From Streptomyces prunicolor NBRC 13075 (GTDB taxonomy: Bacteria; Actinomycetota; Actinomycetes; Streptomycetales; Streptomycetaceae), in assembly GCF_000367365.1 (NCBI RefSeq), contig NZ_BARF01000096.1, forward strand, positions 1-64,000: a stretch of DNA of 64,000 nt. The letters are read 5' to 3'. The notes under the pieces are model-generated. The model had not been told where the DNA came from and did no database searches. It worked only from the letters and a program-made list of their open reading frames with translations. Positions within the stretch are counted from its first letter, which is position 1. Each line of letters opens with the position of its first letter. The position numbers were made by a program, and so were the translations under genes. Positions 9,201-17,547 of the stretch are shown here, piece after piece.

Positions 9201-12200
9201 CCCTGGCCCAGCTGCACTACACCTCGGCGCCGCCCGGCCCCGACGGCTCCGGCTTCCGCTTCACCGCGGTCAGCGCGGGCGTTCCGCAGGGGCTGTTGCG
9301 GGAGGCCGAGCAGCTCATCGGGTACGAGCCGCCGCGCGACTGCCCCGCCCGGCCCGACGCGGAACAGCTCAAGAGCTTCCCGAAGGCCTTCAGCTTCAGT
9401 GAACTCGCGGACGGCGGGCGGCTGTTGAGCCGCTCGGTGTACATCGGCGCCGACTACAGCGGACGCTGGGGCAACTTCCACGCGCACGCCGTCCATCTCC
9501 CGTCCGGGACCCGGCTGCCGGACGGTGTGCTGCCCATCACCGCCTGGGAGTCCCCGCGTTGGGCGGACACGACACCCCCGGACGGCAGGCCCACGCCGGT
9601 GGACCGTATCGAGCCGTCCGGGCTGCTGCGCAAGGACGCGCTGGTCGCGTTCGCGGTGTCCCGGGCCGGGTGGCTCGCGCCGTTCTTCGCCGATCTGCGG
9701 GCGGTCGCCGCGGATCCGGGTGCCGGGCAGATCGTGGTCGTGGAGCACGACAGCGCCGACGTGGCCCAGTGGATCGCGCTCGCCTGCGCGGTCCTGCCCC
9801 GCGAACAGGCGCACCGGCTCACCTTCACGACGTACACCCGCCGCCCCCAACAGGCGCGCCAGCAGCTCGTCGGCGCGCTGCCGTCCTCCGAGTCGGTGGC
9901 CCACGACCACCGCTACCGCGTCCACGACTGCACCGGCCGGCAACAGCCGTCCGGCCCGGTCGCCGACACCTGGGCCGACCTGTGCGCCCGGATCTGGCGC
10001 GCGGGCCGCCCCGACCTGTTTCACAACACCCCCGAAGACCTCGGCCAGTTGGCGGTCACCGCGCTGACCGCGGGCGTCGACCTGCGCTCGGACGCCCGTA
10101 CGGCGGCGGCCCGTTGGGCGACCGAGCGGGCGGGCGAACTGTCGGACGAGACGCTCACGGCGGTGGTCGCGGGGCTGTGCGCGGTGCCGCCAGCGGGGTC
10201 GGGGGCGGCATCGCGGTCGGGCTCGGGGTGGGCGGACGGCTCGAGGTCAGGCTCGGGATGGGCGGACGGCTCGGGGTCAGCGGCAGGGGAACAGGCTGTG
10301 CCGCCCACTCCGCGCTCGGCGGGCAGCGCACGGTCCTCGTCGGCCGCCTGGGATTCGGCTCAGGACACACGAACGGGACCGGGCACCCAGGGTTCGGCGG
10401 AGTACGGACGGACCGCGCCGGGCGCCCGGAGTTCGACGAACGACGCGCAGACAGGGCCGGGTGGCTACAGCTCGGCGGGCCACGCGCAGAGCGGGCAGGG
10501 CGCGTACAACTCCGCGGGCCACGCACAGACGGGGGCGGGCGCCTACAGCTCCGCAGGCCACGCGCAGACGGGGGCTGGCGCCCGCGACTCGGTGGGCCAC
10601 GGACAGGCGGCACCGTCAGCCCCCGACCCGGCGGGCGACGAACAGGCCGCGCTCGCCGCCCTGTTGGTCCGCTTGGACGGGCAGGTACCGACCCACGTGT
10701 CGGCGCCGCTCGCCGCGTGGGTGCTGGCGTCGGCGGTGCTCGGCAAGGGCCCGGTGCCCGTGCTGCGGGCCGGTTCCCTGACTCCGCGCGCCCATGACGA
10801 GCTGGCCCGCGATCTCGCACCCGCGCTGCGGGCCGGGCTCGCCGACCCGACGGAACCGCCCGCCGGACGGCCGCTCGCGCTGTTGCGGGTCGCCGACCTG
10901 CTCGACATCGACTGCCAGGACCAACTCCCGGAGCTGGCCGGGAGGTTGGCCCGGGATCTGGTGAGCGGAACCCCGGTCGAGCCGGACGGCGACCGAAGCC
11001 GGTCACGGGACCTCCGCGCGCCTGGACAGCCGGGCCGGGACCAGCGGGCCCGCACGGGCGCCGATCCCCTGCCCGCCCCACCAACGCACGCCCCGCGCAC
11101 ACCCGGGTCCACCGATCCCTGGCAGGCCGGCACCCGCCCCACCCCACCCGCGCACAGCCCTCACACCCCCGGGCAGCCAGGCCCCACCGACCCCTGGCAG
11201 GCCGGCACCCAGCCCGCCCGACCAACGCACGCCCCGCGCACATCCGGGCCCACCGACCCCTGGCAGCCCGGCACCCAGTCCGCCCCACCCGCGCGCGGCC
11301 CGCAGCCCCCCGGGCAGCCGAGGCCCGCCGAAGCCCCGGAGGGCAACGCCCGTCCCGCCGGGGGCTGTCCGCCCGCGGTGCTCGACGCGGTGCATGCCCA
11401 TCCCGGGTTGCGGGTGGCGCTGTTCGGGTCGCTCAACGCGCTCGCCGCCGCCGAACCAGCCGCCGTGGCACAGGCGTTGACGGGGTCCGGGCTGCCCATC
11501 GGTCTCCAACCCGGCTTCCCGCATCTGCGGATGTGCGTGACGCCCGTCGGGCCGGGCGACCGGCTCACGCAGTTCCACGAAGTGCACCGCGTCGCGGGTG
11601 TCTCGCTGCTCGCCGACCCGGCGGTACTCCGCACCGCCCTGGGGCTCATCTGGTCCGGCGAGCTGCCGACCGGCCTGGAGGCGAGCCTGCTGCTGAACGA
11701 GCTGGGGTCCGACGCCCACCGTGCGGCCGGCACCCGGGACCTGCTGATCGACGCGGCCCTCGCCGCACCCCCGGACGACCGTGACGTGCCGGCGCTCGCG
11801 GTCGACCTGTTGCGCTGCTTCCACACGGAGCTGCCGCCCGCTCCGCACGCGGCCCTGCTTCTTCTTGAGTTCACGGGGCAGTTGGGCACCGAGGCAGAGA
11901 GCGACGAGTGGGTCACGCGGGTACTGAGTCAGCTGGCCCGCGCCGGCGAGTCGGTACCGGACCCGGTCGTCGAGCGCGCCTTCCAGTCCCTCGCCCGGCG
12001 GCTTCTCGAAGGACAGGTGCCGCCCAACGAGCTGTACGCACTCGCCCGTTCGGGTGAACCTCGGCTCCTCGCGACGTACGAAAAAGTGGGCCGTTCGGAC
12101 CGGGTGGGCGACCGGCTGCGGACCGTGCCGTCGTATGTCGCCGACCTGTTCTGCGACTGGACCGCGTTCCCGGAAACCCATCCGGCCTGGAACGAGACCC

Positions 12201-12445
12201 GGAACACCCTGCTCGGCAAGGTGCTGCGGCCGGTCGTACGGGCACTGCCCGCCGAGGACCAGACCGAGGTCGAGGCGGAGCTCGGCCGGGCGGGCCGGGG
12301 CAAGCTCGACGCGTACCGGGCCTGGAACCGACCCGGCGCCCTGGGGCGTCTCGCGGGACGGCTGTCCGGACGTGGACGGCGCGCCGACCAGACCGAGGTC
12401 TGGCCCGGCGACGTGGAACCGCCGACCGAGGGAGGCCGCCGATGA
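9197..12445 (+). CDS. GTPase-associated protein 1 (GAP1)-like protein with internal repeats
   Basis: A 1,082-aa protein that starts at the GTG overlapping the previous stop (GTGA at 9197). The first ~330 residues (MTLAQLHYTSAPPGPDGSGF..., RSVYIGADYSGRWGNFHAHAV) match the GAP1 N-terminal pattern seen beside double-GTPase proteins. A Ser/Gly/Ala-rich linker with tandem repeats follows (about residues 335-475), then a helical middle domain, a Pro/Thr-rich linker with DPWQAGT repeats (about 610-715) and a C-terminal helical domain with VLDAVHAHPGLRVALFG. No catalytic motif is visible; partners of this family are thought to act as regulators or adaptors of the GTPases. A longer frame extends upstream to 7721 but runs antiparallel to the coding bias of the preceding genes and is rejected. 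Confidence 0.8.
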   Translation: MTLAQLHYTSAPPGPDGSGFRFTAVSAGVPQGLLREAEQLIGYEPPRDCPARPDAEQLKSFPKAFSFSELADGGRLLSRSVYIGADYSGRWGNFHAHAVHLPSGTRLPDGVLPITAWESPRWADTTPPDGRPTPVDRIEPSGLLRKDALVAFAVSRAGWLAPFFADLRAVAADPGAGQIVVVEHDSADVAQWIALACAVLPREQAHRLTFTTYTRRPQQARQQLVGALPSSESVAHDHRYRVHDCTGRQQPSGPVADTWADLCARIWRAGRPDLFHNTPEDLGQLAVTALTAGVDLRSDARTAAARWATERAGELSDETLTAVVAGLCAVPPAGSGAASRSGSGWADGSRSGSGWADGSGSAAGEQAVPPTPRSAGSARSSSAAWDSAQDTRTGPGTQGSAEYGRTAPGARSSTNDAQTGPGGYSSAGHAQSGQGAYNSAGHAQTGAGAYSSAGHAQTGAGARDSVGHGQAAPSAPDPAGDEQAALAALLVRLDGQVPTHVSAPLAAWVLASAVLGKGPVPVLRAGSLTPRAHDELARDLAPALRAGLADPTEPPAGRPLALLRVADLLDIDCQDQLPELAGRLARDLVSGTPVEPDGDRSRSRDLRAPGQPGRDQRARTGADPLPAPPTHAPRTPGSTDPWQAGTRPTPPAHSPHTPGQPGPTDPWQAGTQPARPTHAPRTSGPTDPWQPGTQSAPPARGPQPPGQPRPAEAPEGNARPAGGCPPAVLDAVHAHPGLRVALFGSLNALAAAEPAAVAQALTGSGLPIGLQPGFPHLRMCVTPVGPGDRLTQFHEVHRVAGVSLLADPAVLRTALGLIWSGELPTGLEASLLLNELGSDAHRAAGTRDLLIDAALAAPPDDRDVPALAVDLLRCFHTELPPAPHAALLLLEFTGQLGTEAESDEWVTRVLSQLARAGESVPDPVVERAFQSLARRLLEGQVPPNELYALARSGEPRLLATYEKVGRSDRVGDRLRTVPSYVADLFCDWTAFPETHPAWNETRNTLLGKVLRPVVRALPAEDQTEVEAELGRAGRGKLDAYRAWNRPGALGRLAGRLSGRGRRADQTEVWPGDVEPPTEGGRR
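10215..11300 (+). repeat. two minisatellite-like repeat tracts inside the GAP1-like gene
   Basis: Tract one (about 10215-10610) includes two copies of a 33-nt unit coding SGSGWADGS and four copies of a 39-nt unit (about 10460-10610) coding a 13-residue motif of the form GAYSSAGHAQTGA. Tract two (about 11080-11290) has three copies of a longer unit coding (T)HAPRTPG-TDPWQAGT. Both tracts keep the reading frame. They fall exactly in the linkers between the predicted globular domains. Confidence 0.75.
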
Positions 12446-14046
12446 CCGTCCTGTCACCCGTGACGTTCCTGGCCGTCTGGACCGGGATCATCGCGGTCGG
12501 GCTGTGCCTGGGCCGGGTGCTGTGGGCGTTCCTCTGGATCGGCGCGCGGGCCGTGTGGCGCGGCCTCGGACCCTGGCAGCCGGGCCGCACCGACCAGCGG
12601 GTGCCGCTGGTCGCCGCGGGCGCCGAACCCGCCCATCTCGGTTACTACTGGCGGCAGTTGTGGGTGGACTCGTGGACGGCCGGACGCTACGGGATGCAGG
12701 TCGTGTGGACGGCGTTCCGCGATCCGTGGCTGCACCGGATCGTACGGAACCTGTTCCGCGGCCGGCACCCGTCGGGCCGCCGCGGCCGGGCGCCGATCAA
12801 CCGCTTCGGGTACGTGGTCCTCGTGGCGCCCGGCACCTTCGTGGGCGCGCTGCTCGGCGCGGTGCTCGCCACCGTCCTGCTCGCCGTGTCCCTCCTGTAC
12901 TTCGGGCTGCTGGTCGGTCTGGTGTGGCTGGGCTGCGCGACGGCGATCCCGGTGCTGCGCGCGGTGGAGCGCGGCTGGGCGCTGACCCGCGGCATCCGCG
13001 TCAAGTGCCCCTACCCGGGCTGCTATCGGCCGGTCCCGCTGGCCGTGCACCGCTGCTCCGGCTGCCAGAAACCGCACAAGTCGCTACGGCCCGGACGGCA
13101 CGGTGTGCTGGGGCACGGCTGTGTGTGCGGGCACCGGCTGCCCACGACCCGGCTCGCGGGGCGCGGCAAGCTCACCGCGCTGTGCCCGCACTGCGACCGG
13201 GTGCTGCCCGAGACGGTCGGCACCACCCGGGTCGTGCACGCGCCTTTGGTCGGCGGCACCTCTTCCGGCAAGACGATGCTCATGGCGGCCATGGTCGAGG
13301 GCCTGCACGCCTGGGCCCGGCACGGCGACCTGAGCGTCGAGTACGCCTCCGCCGACGACCGCCGCACGTTCAACGACCTCAACCAGGAGCTGAACAGCAC
13401 CGGTTGGGCCCACGCGACGACCGGCGGCCAGCCGCGCGCCCTGATGCTGACGGTGGCGCGCGGCCGACGACGCCGACTGCTCTATCTCTACGACCCGATG
13501 GGCGAGTCGGTGAGCGAGGCCGAACGGGTGCGTGCCCAGAAGTACTTGGAGCACACGGACGGTGTCGTCCTGGTCGCCGACGTCCTGGCCGACCTCAAGG
13601 TGCGCGGACGGCTAGGCACCGAGGACGCCGAACGGGCCGGGGCGGCACGCCCGTCCACGCAGGGCCCGTGGGAGACGTACCAGCGGCTCACCGGTGAGCT
13701 CAACGCGCTGACCGGCCGTCGGCGCGGGCGGCTGTCCGTGGCCACCGTCGTCACCAAGCGGGACGTCCTGGACCGGCTCGTCACCCTGCCGGTGCCGGGG
13801 GCGCGGGTCGACACCTGGCTGGAGGAGATCGGCCTCGGCGGACTCGTCCGGGCCATCGGGCACGACTTCAAGGAAGCCCGCTACTGGGCGGTGAGCGCCC
13901 ATGCCGCCACCGGCACCGGTCCGCTGGAGAGCGAGCAACGCCGGGCCGCGGAACCGGTGTTGTGGCTGCTCGCGGCCTCGGGACTGAAGACGCCCGCGCT
14001 CAGCGCGCCCCGCGCCGAACCGGAGAAGAGGTACTCCCCGGCATGA
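12442..14046 (+). CDS. membrane-anchored zinc-ribbon P-loop GTPase-like protein (double-GTPase system)
   Basis: A 534-aa protein, second NTPase of the operon. One hydrophobic segment lies near residues 5-33 and a long hydrophobic pair near 124-172, so it is membrane-anchored with the NTPase in the cytoplasm. Cys pairs C189/C194/C205/C208 and C227/C229/C248/C251 form two zinc-ribbon-like clusters just before the P-loop GGTSSGKT (271-278). Walker B-like LLYLYDPMGES and a TKRD sequence in the G4 position follow. The same layout, zinc ribbons then P-loop, is seen in the soluble partner at 7947, so they are likely ancient paralogues. The start ATG overlaps the preceding stop (ATGA at 12442). NTP hydrolysis is inferred from motifs. 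Confidence 0.82.
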   Translation: MTVLSPVTFLAVWTGIIAVGLCLGRVLWAFLWIGARAVWRGLGPWQPGRTDQRVPLVAAGAEPAHLGYYWRQLWVDSWTAGRYGMQVVWTAFRDPWLHRIVRNLFRGRHPSGRRGRAPINRFGYVVLVAPGTFVGALLGAVLATVLLAVSLLYFGLLVGLVWLGCATAIPVLRAVERGWALTRGIRVKCPYPGCYRPVPLAVHRCSGCQKPHKSLRPGRHGVLGHGCVCGHRLPTTRLAGRGKLTALCPHCDRVLPETVGTTRVVHAPLVGGTSSGKTMLMAAMVEGLHAWARHGDLSVEYASADDRRTFNDLNQELNSTGWAHATTGGQPRALMLTVARGRRRRLLYLYDPMGESVSEAERVRAQKYLEHTDGVVLVADVLADLKVRGRLGTEDAERAGAARPSTQGPWETYQRLTGELNALTGRRRGRLSVATVVTKRDVLDRLVTLPVPGARVDTWLEEIGLGGLVRAIGHDFKEARYWAVSAHAATGTGPLESEQRRAAEPVLWLLAASGLKTPALSAPRAEPEKRYSPA

Positions 14047-14171
14047 CGAAGGTGACCCCACCGATCGGACACGGACGACGGCTGCTGGCGGGCCTGTTCG
14101 TCGCCTCTCTGGTGCTCACGGCGGCCACCCTGGCCTACTTGACCTATCTGCTCCTGCCTCGATCGTTCTGA
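14043..14171 (+). CDS. 42-aa single-pass membrane peptide of the GTPase operon
   Basis: A very short gene whose ATG overlaps the stop of the membrane GTPase gene (ATGA at 14043), a strong sign of translational coupling. The peptide has a basic N-terminus (MTKVTPPIGHGRR), one hydrophobic helix (about residues 14-38) and a short end PRSF. The orientation should be N-in by the positive-inside rule. No family is recognised. Its location between the membrane GTPase and the vWA gene suggests an accessory subunit of the membrane complex. Confidence 0.6.
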   Translation: MTKVTPPIGHGRRLLAGLFVASLVLTAATLAYLTYLLLPRSF

Positions 14172-14205
14172 CCTGTTCCTCCCCAACTCCCAGAAAGGAC
14201 ACGGA

Positions 14206-14898
14206 GTGAGCGACATTCCCGGCGGGCCCATGGCCAACCGGCCGGTCCACTTCATCTGGCTGCTCGACTGCTCGTACTCGATGCAGGGCGAGAAGATCGG
14301 CCAGCTCAACTACGGGATCAGAGAAGCGATCCCGGAGATGCGGTCGGTGGCGCACGACAACCCGGCGGCCCAACTGCTGCTGCGGACCGTCACGTTCTCC
14401 ACCACGGCCCAGTGGCTTCATCAGACCCCGGTCCCGGTCGACGACTTCACCTGGCAGGACGTCGAGGTGGACGGCATGACCAACCTCGGTGAGGCCCTGC
14501 ACCTGGTCTCGCGCGAACTACAGAGCCCGCCGATGCCGCAGCGCGCGCTGAAGCCGGTGCTGGCGCTGGTGTCGGACGGGGTGCCCACGGACGACTGGCG
14601 GGCGGGCCTGAAGGCCATCGACGCGACACCGTGGGGCCGTAAGGCGGTACGGGTCGCGATCGCGATCGGCACCGACGCGGACCGCAGTGTGCTCCAGGAG
14701 TTCCTGGGCAACCCCGAGTTGCAGCCGCTGGACGCCAACAGCCCCAAACAGCTTGCGGCGGCGATCCGTTGGGCGTCGACGGCGGCGGTGAAGGCGGCCT
14801 CGCAGCCGGTCGCGGGCGACTCGTCCGGCCTGAACATGACCAAGCAGCCGTACGCGCCGCCGGTCATCGACGACGACGATGACGACGACGTGTGGTGA
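14206..14898 (+). CDS. TerY-like von Willebrand factor A domain protein
   Basis: A 230-aa vWA protein, first member of a TerY-P triad (TerY, PP2C, kinase). The MIDAS motif is DCSYS at residues 21-25 (D-x-S-x-S), the conserved Thr is in DGMTNLGEAL, and the third acidic motif is in LVSDGVPTDDW. These residues should bind a divalent metal and mediate protein contacts. The C-terminus ends in seven aspartates before VW, an unusual acidic tail. The GTG at 14206 has GAAAGGA upstream. Its stop overlaps the PP2C start region, so the pair is coupled. In the TerY-P systems defined by comparative genomics the vWA protein is thought to scaffold the phosphatase and kinase. Confidence 0.88.
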   Translation: MSDIPGGPMANRPVHFIWLLDCSYSMQGEKIGQLNYGIREAIPEMRSVAHDNPAAQLLLRTVTFSTTAQWLHQTPVPVDDFTWQDVEVDGMTNLGEALHLVSRELQSPPMPQRALKPVLALVSDGVPTDDWRAGLKAIDATPWGRKAVRVAIAIGTDADRSVLQEFLGNPELQPLDANSPKQLAAAIRWASTAAVKAASQPVAGDSSGLNMTKQPYAPPVIDDDDDDDVW

Positions 14899-15827
14899 CG
14901 CTCGGGGTGCGACGTTGGGAGACGCTGGCCGGGAGCGTGCAGGGCGTCGGGAAGAAGCGCAACCAGGACTGGTTCACCTGTCAGGGCACCGGTTCCGGCG
15001 AGGACCCGCTGCTGCTGGCGGTGGCCGACGGACACGGCTCGGCCGCCCACGCCCGCAGCGACCTCGGCGCGCGCTTCGCCGTGGACCGCTTCGTCGGCCG
15101 GGCCGAGCTGTTCGCCCGGGCCGCCCGCGACTGCCATGAACCGGGCCGCCTCGCCCGCCTGATGACCTACGCCCGCGACGACTTCCCGCGCGCCCTGGTC
15201 CAGGACTGGCGCGAGGAGGCCCTCGGCCACTGGTCCCGCCACCGCCCGATCGCCGACACGGGCACACCGGAACCCCACCAGAGCGAGAAACTCCTCCTCT
15301 ACGGCACGACGCTGATCGGCGCCGTCCTCACGCCGTGGCTGTTCGTGGCCTGGCAGATCGGCGACGGCGATCTCGCGGTGGTCGAGCACGACGGCACCCT
15401 GAGCCGGCCGCTGGCCCCCGCCGAGGAGGATCTCGGCGACGAGACGGAGTCGCTGTGCGGCCGGGAGGCGTGGAGCGCGGTGCGGATGCACTGGGCACCG
15501 GTGTTCGACCAGTCCCGCACCCCGCGCCTGGTGGTGCTGTCGACGGACGGCCTGTCGAAGAGCTTCGCCTCGGGCGACGGCTACCGGCAGTTCGTGGCGG
15601 GCCTGGACGGCCGGCTCGCGTCGGACGGCAGCGAGGGGGTGCGCGAGGTGCTCCCCCACTGGCTGGAGCAGGCCTCGAAGTACTCGGGCGACGACACGAC
15701 CCTGGCGGCGGCGCTGCGGCACGCGTCGACGGTGACGGGCGGCGGCCCACCGGACCTCCCGGACGTCTCACCGGCCGCCCCGCCCGACGCCCCGCCCATG
15801 GACACGGAACGGAACACGGAGACATAG
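14892..15827 (+). CDS. PP2C-family protein phosphatase of the TerY-P triad
   Basis: A 311-aa metal-dependent Ser/Thr phosphatase. Metal-binding motifs are present in order: RNQD (23-26), VADGHG (44-49), LSTDG (216-220) and DDTT (267-270). The aspartates needed for the bimetal site are therefore intact and the enzyme should be active. A Pro-rich tail ends the protein. The start may be GTG 14892 or GTG 14895; both overlap the vWA stop. The kinase gene begins directly after its stop. It presumably dephosphorylates targets of that kinase. Confidence 0.9.
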   Translation: MVTLGVRRWETLAGSVQGVGKKRNQDWFTCQGTGSGEDPLLLAVADGHGSAAHARSDLGARFAVDRFVGRAELFARAARDCHEPGRLARLMTYARDDFPRALVQDWREEALGHWSRHRPIADTGTPEPHQSEKLLLYGTTLIGAVLTPWLFVAWQIGDGDLAVVEHDGTLSRPLAPAEEDLGDETESLCGREAWSAVRMHWAPVFDQSRTPRLVVLSTDGLSKSFASGDGYRQFVAGLDGRLASDGSEGVREVLPHWLEQASKYSGDDTTLAAALRHASTVTGGGPPDLPDVSPAAPPDAPPMDTERNTET

Positions 15828-17165
15828 ATGAGCGGCATGCTCGACAGCGGCACGCGGCTGACCGCGCAGAACGGCGAAGAGATCCAGATCGTCGACATGC
15901 TGGGCGCGGGCGGCCAGGGCGAGGTGTACCGGGCCAAGACCCCGGGCGGGGACAAGGCCCTCAAGTGGTACTACCCGACCTGCGCGACCCCGGAACAGGA
16001 CGCGATCGTACGGGAGTTGGTGGACCGGGACTTCGACGACGACCGGTTCCTGTGGCCCGAGGCGTATGTGCCCGCGTACAAGGGGTCGTTCGGGTATCTC
16101 ATGGGGTTGCGCCCCGACCACTTCAAGGGGCTGCCCGCGCTGTTCCGGCGGCAACTGCGCACCACACCAAGGGCGTTGCTGACGGCGTGCCTGTACACGG
16201 TGGAGGCGTACCAGGCGCTGCACTCACGGGGCATCGCCTACCGGGACATCTCCTGGGGCAACATCTTCTTCGACCCGGACACCGGTGACGTGCTGGTCTG
16301 CGACAACGACAACGCGGTGGTGGAGGGGGACGTCAGCGGCATCTCCGGGACGATGGAGTTCATGGCCCCGGAACTGGTCCGCGCCGAGCCGGGCGCCCGC
16401 CCCGGCACCCAGTCCGACCTGCACTCCCTCGCCGTACTCCTGTTCATGTTCCTGATGAACCATCACCCGCTGAAGGGCAAGCGGGAGTTGGGCATCCACT
16501 GCCTCGACGAGGCGGCGGAGCGCAAGCTGTACGGCAAGAGCCCGCTGTTCGTCTTCGACCCGGCCGACGATTCCAACGAGCCCGACCCGATGGAGCACGC
16601 GACCGTGCTGGCCACCTGGAGCGCGGCGGCCGGGAAGCTCCAGGACCTGTTCCGGCGCGGATTCACGGTCGGGCTGCACGATCCGGCGGCCCGGGTCCGC
16701 GAGTCGGAGTGGCGGGACGCGCTGCGGGCCGTACTGGACTCGGTCGTGGAGTGCGCCTCGTGCGGGCGGCAGAACATGACGGAGCCCGGCGAGAACCCGC
16801 CGCCCCGCGCCTGTTGGGGCTGCCGCACCCAACTCGCGCTGCCACCACGCCTGGTGGTGACCACTCCCCCGCCGCGCGCCGAGCACCACATCCGGCTGGG
16901 CCGGGCGGCCCGGGTGCAGGCCCACCATCTGCGGCCGGAGCCGACCCGGCACGACTGCTCGGACGCGAGCCTGGTCGCCGAACTGGTCGAACACCCCTCG
17001 AAGCCGGGCCGGTTCGGCATCGCCAACCGCTCCCAGCAGACCTGGACGGGGACCCGCTCCGACGGCACCTCGCAGCAGATCGGTCCCGGTCAGACGGTGC
17101 CGCTGCGGTCGGGCCTCGAACTGGACCTCGGAGGCGGGGCGCGGGCGGTGGTCAAGGCCAAGTGA
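15828..17165 (+). CDS. TerY-P-type protein kinase with C-terminal zinc ribbon and beta domain
   Basis: A 445-aa kinase. The Gly-rich loop is LGAGGQGEVY (25-34), the ATP-binding Lys is in ALKWY (47), the catalytic loop reads YRDISWGN (138-145) and the metal-binding aspartate lies in CDNDN (159), with MAPE at 179-182. The HRD His is Tyr and DFG is DND, which I remember as usual for this kinase family, so the enzyme should still be active. After the kinase fold there is a zinc ribbon (C309, C312, C329, C332) and a beta-rich C-terminal domain (about 345-445). The start directly follows the PP2C stop. Together with the vWA and PP2C genes it completes the triad and probably controls the upstream GTPase module by phosphorylation (inference). 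Confidence 0.9.
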   Translation: MSGMLDSGTRLTAQNGEEIQIVDMLGAGGQGEVYRAKTPGGDKALKWYYPTCATPEQDAIVRELVDRDFDDDRFLWPEAYVPAYKGSFGYLMGLRPDHFKGLPALFRRQLRTTPRALLTACLYTVEAYQALHSRGIAYRDISWGNIFFDPDTGDVLVCDNDNAVVEGDVSGISGTMEFMAPELVRAEPGARPGTQSDLHSLAVLLFMFLMNHHPLKGKRELGIHCLDEAAERKLYGKSPLFVFDPADDSNEPDPMEHATVLATWSAAAGKLQDLFRRGFTVGLHDPAARVRESEWRDALRAVLDSVVECASCGRQNMTEPGENPPPRACWGCRTQLALPPRLVVTTPPPRAEHHIRLGRAARVQAHHLRPEPTRHDCSDASLVAELVEHPSKPGRFGIANRSQQTWTGTRSDGTSQQIGPGQTVPLRSGLELDLGGGARAVVKAK

Positions 17166-17169
17166 GGTG

Positions 17170-17201
17170 TAGGGGCGCCCTGTTGGTACCGGGCGCCCCT
17201 A
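17170..17201. terminator. bidirectional hairpin terminator
   Basis: A perfect 11-bp inverted repeat, TAGGGGCGCCC at 17170-17180 and GGGCGCCCCTA at 17191-17201, with a 10-nt loop. It begins 4 nt after the kinase stop and lies 5 nt from the stop of the convergent 106-aa gene, so it can end both transcripts. Confidence 0.8.
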
Positions 17202-17206
17202 CCGCT

Positions 17207-17527
17207 TCACAGGCCCAGCGCGTGCTTCAGTTGCTCGGCCAGGGCGAGCCCGCCGCTGCCGGCCCCGACGCCGAGGGTGATGGTCTCCAGCGCGGCCCGG
17301 ATACGACCCCGGTTGGCGGCCCGGCCCTCCTCACCGGCCTGGACCAACTCGCCCTGGATGACGTGGGCTTGAGGGACGAGGGTCGGGTTCTCGCCGCGCA
17401 TCCGGTCGACGAGTTGTTCGGCGATGCGCAGGACGGTCGCGGAGTCCGTGCCGTGGTTCACGACGTGACCTTGGTCGCCGATGTGACTGTTGGTGATGTT
17501 GCCGCCGTTGAAGTTGAACGTGCTCAT
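17207..17527 (-). CDS. 106-aa protein with N-terminal Gly/Asn motif, unknown function
   Basis: The product begins with MSTFNFNGGNITNSHIG and continues DQGHVVNHG, a Gly/Asn/His-rich segment (residues about 3-26), followed by a helical C-terminal part (VLRIAEQLVDRMRG... ending LAEQLKHALGL). The N-terminal motif recurs near the C-terminus of the neighbouring membrane protein. Short Gly/Asn/hydrophobic motifs paired between adjacent gene products resemble bacterial amyloid-signalling motifs, but this is inference. The gene starts 20 nt after the membrane protein stop, so the two are an operon, convergent with the TerY-P operon. No enzyme domain is recognised. Confidence 0.65.
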   Translation of the reverse strand: MSTFNFNGGNITNSHIGDQGHVVNHGTDSATVLRIAEQLVDRMRGENPTLVPQAHVIQGELVQAGEEGRAANRGRIRAALETITLGVGAGSGGLALAEQLKHALGL

Positions 17528-17547
17528 TGTCCCGTCCCCGTCCGTGT

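Noticed and set aside
16240..16315. Kinase with YRD and DND instead of HRD and DFG, taken at first for a pseudokinase
   Set aside because: The catalytic Asp, Asn, metal Asp and Lys are present, and these variants are usual in TerY-P kinases as I remember them.
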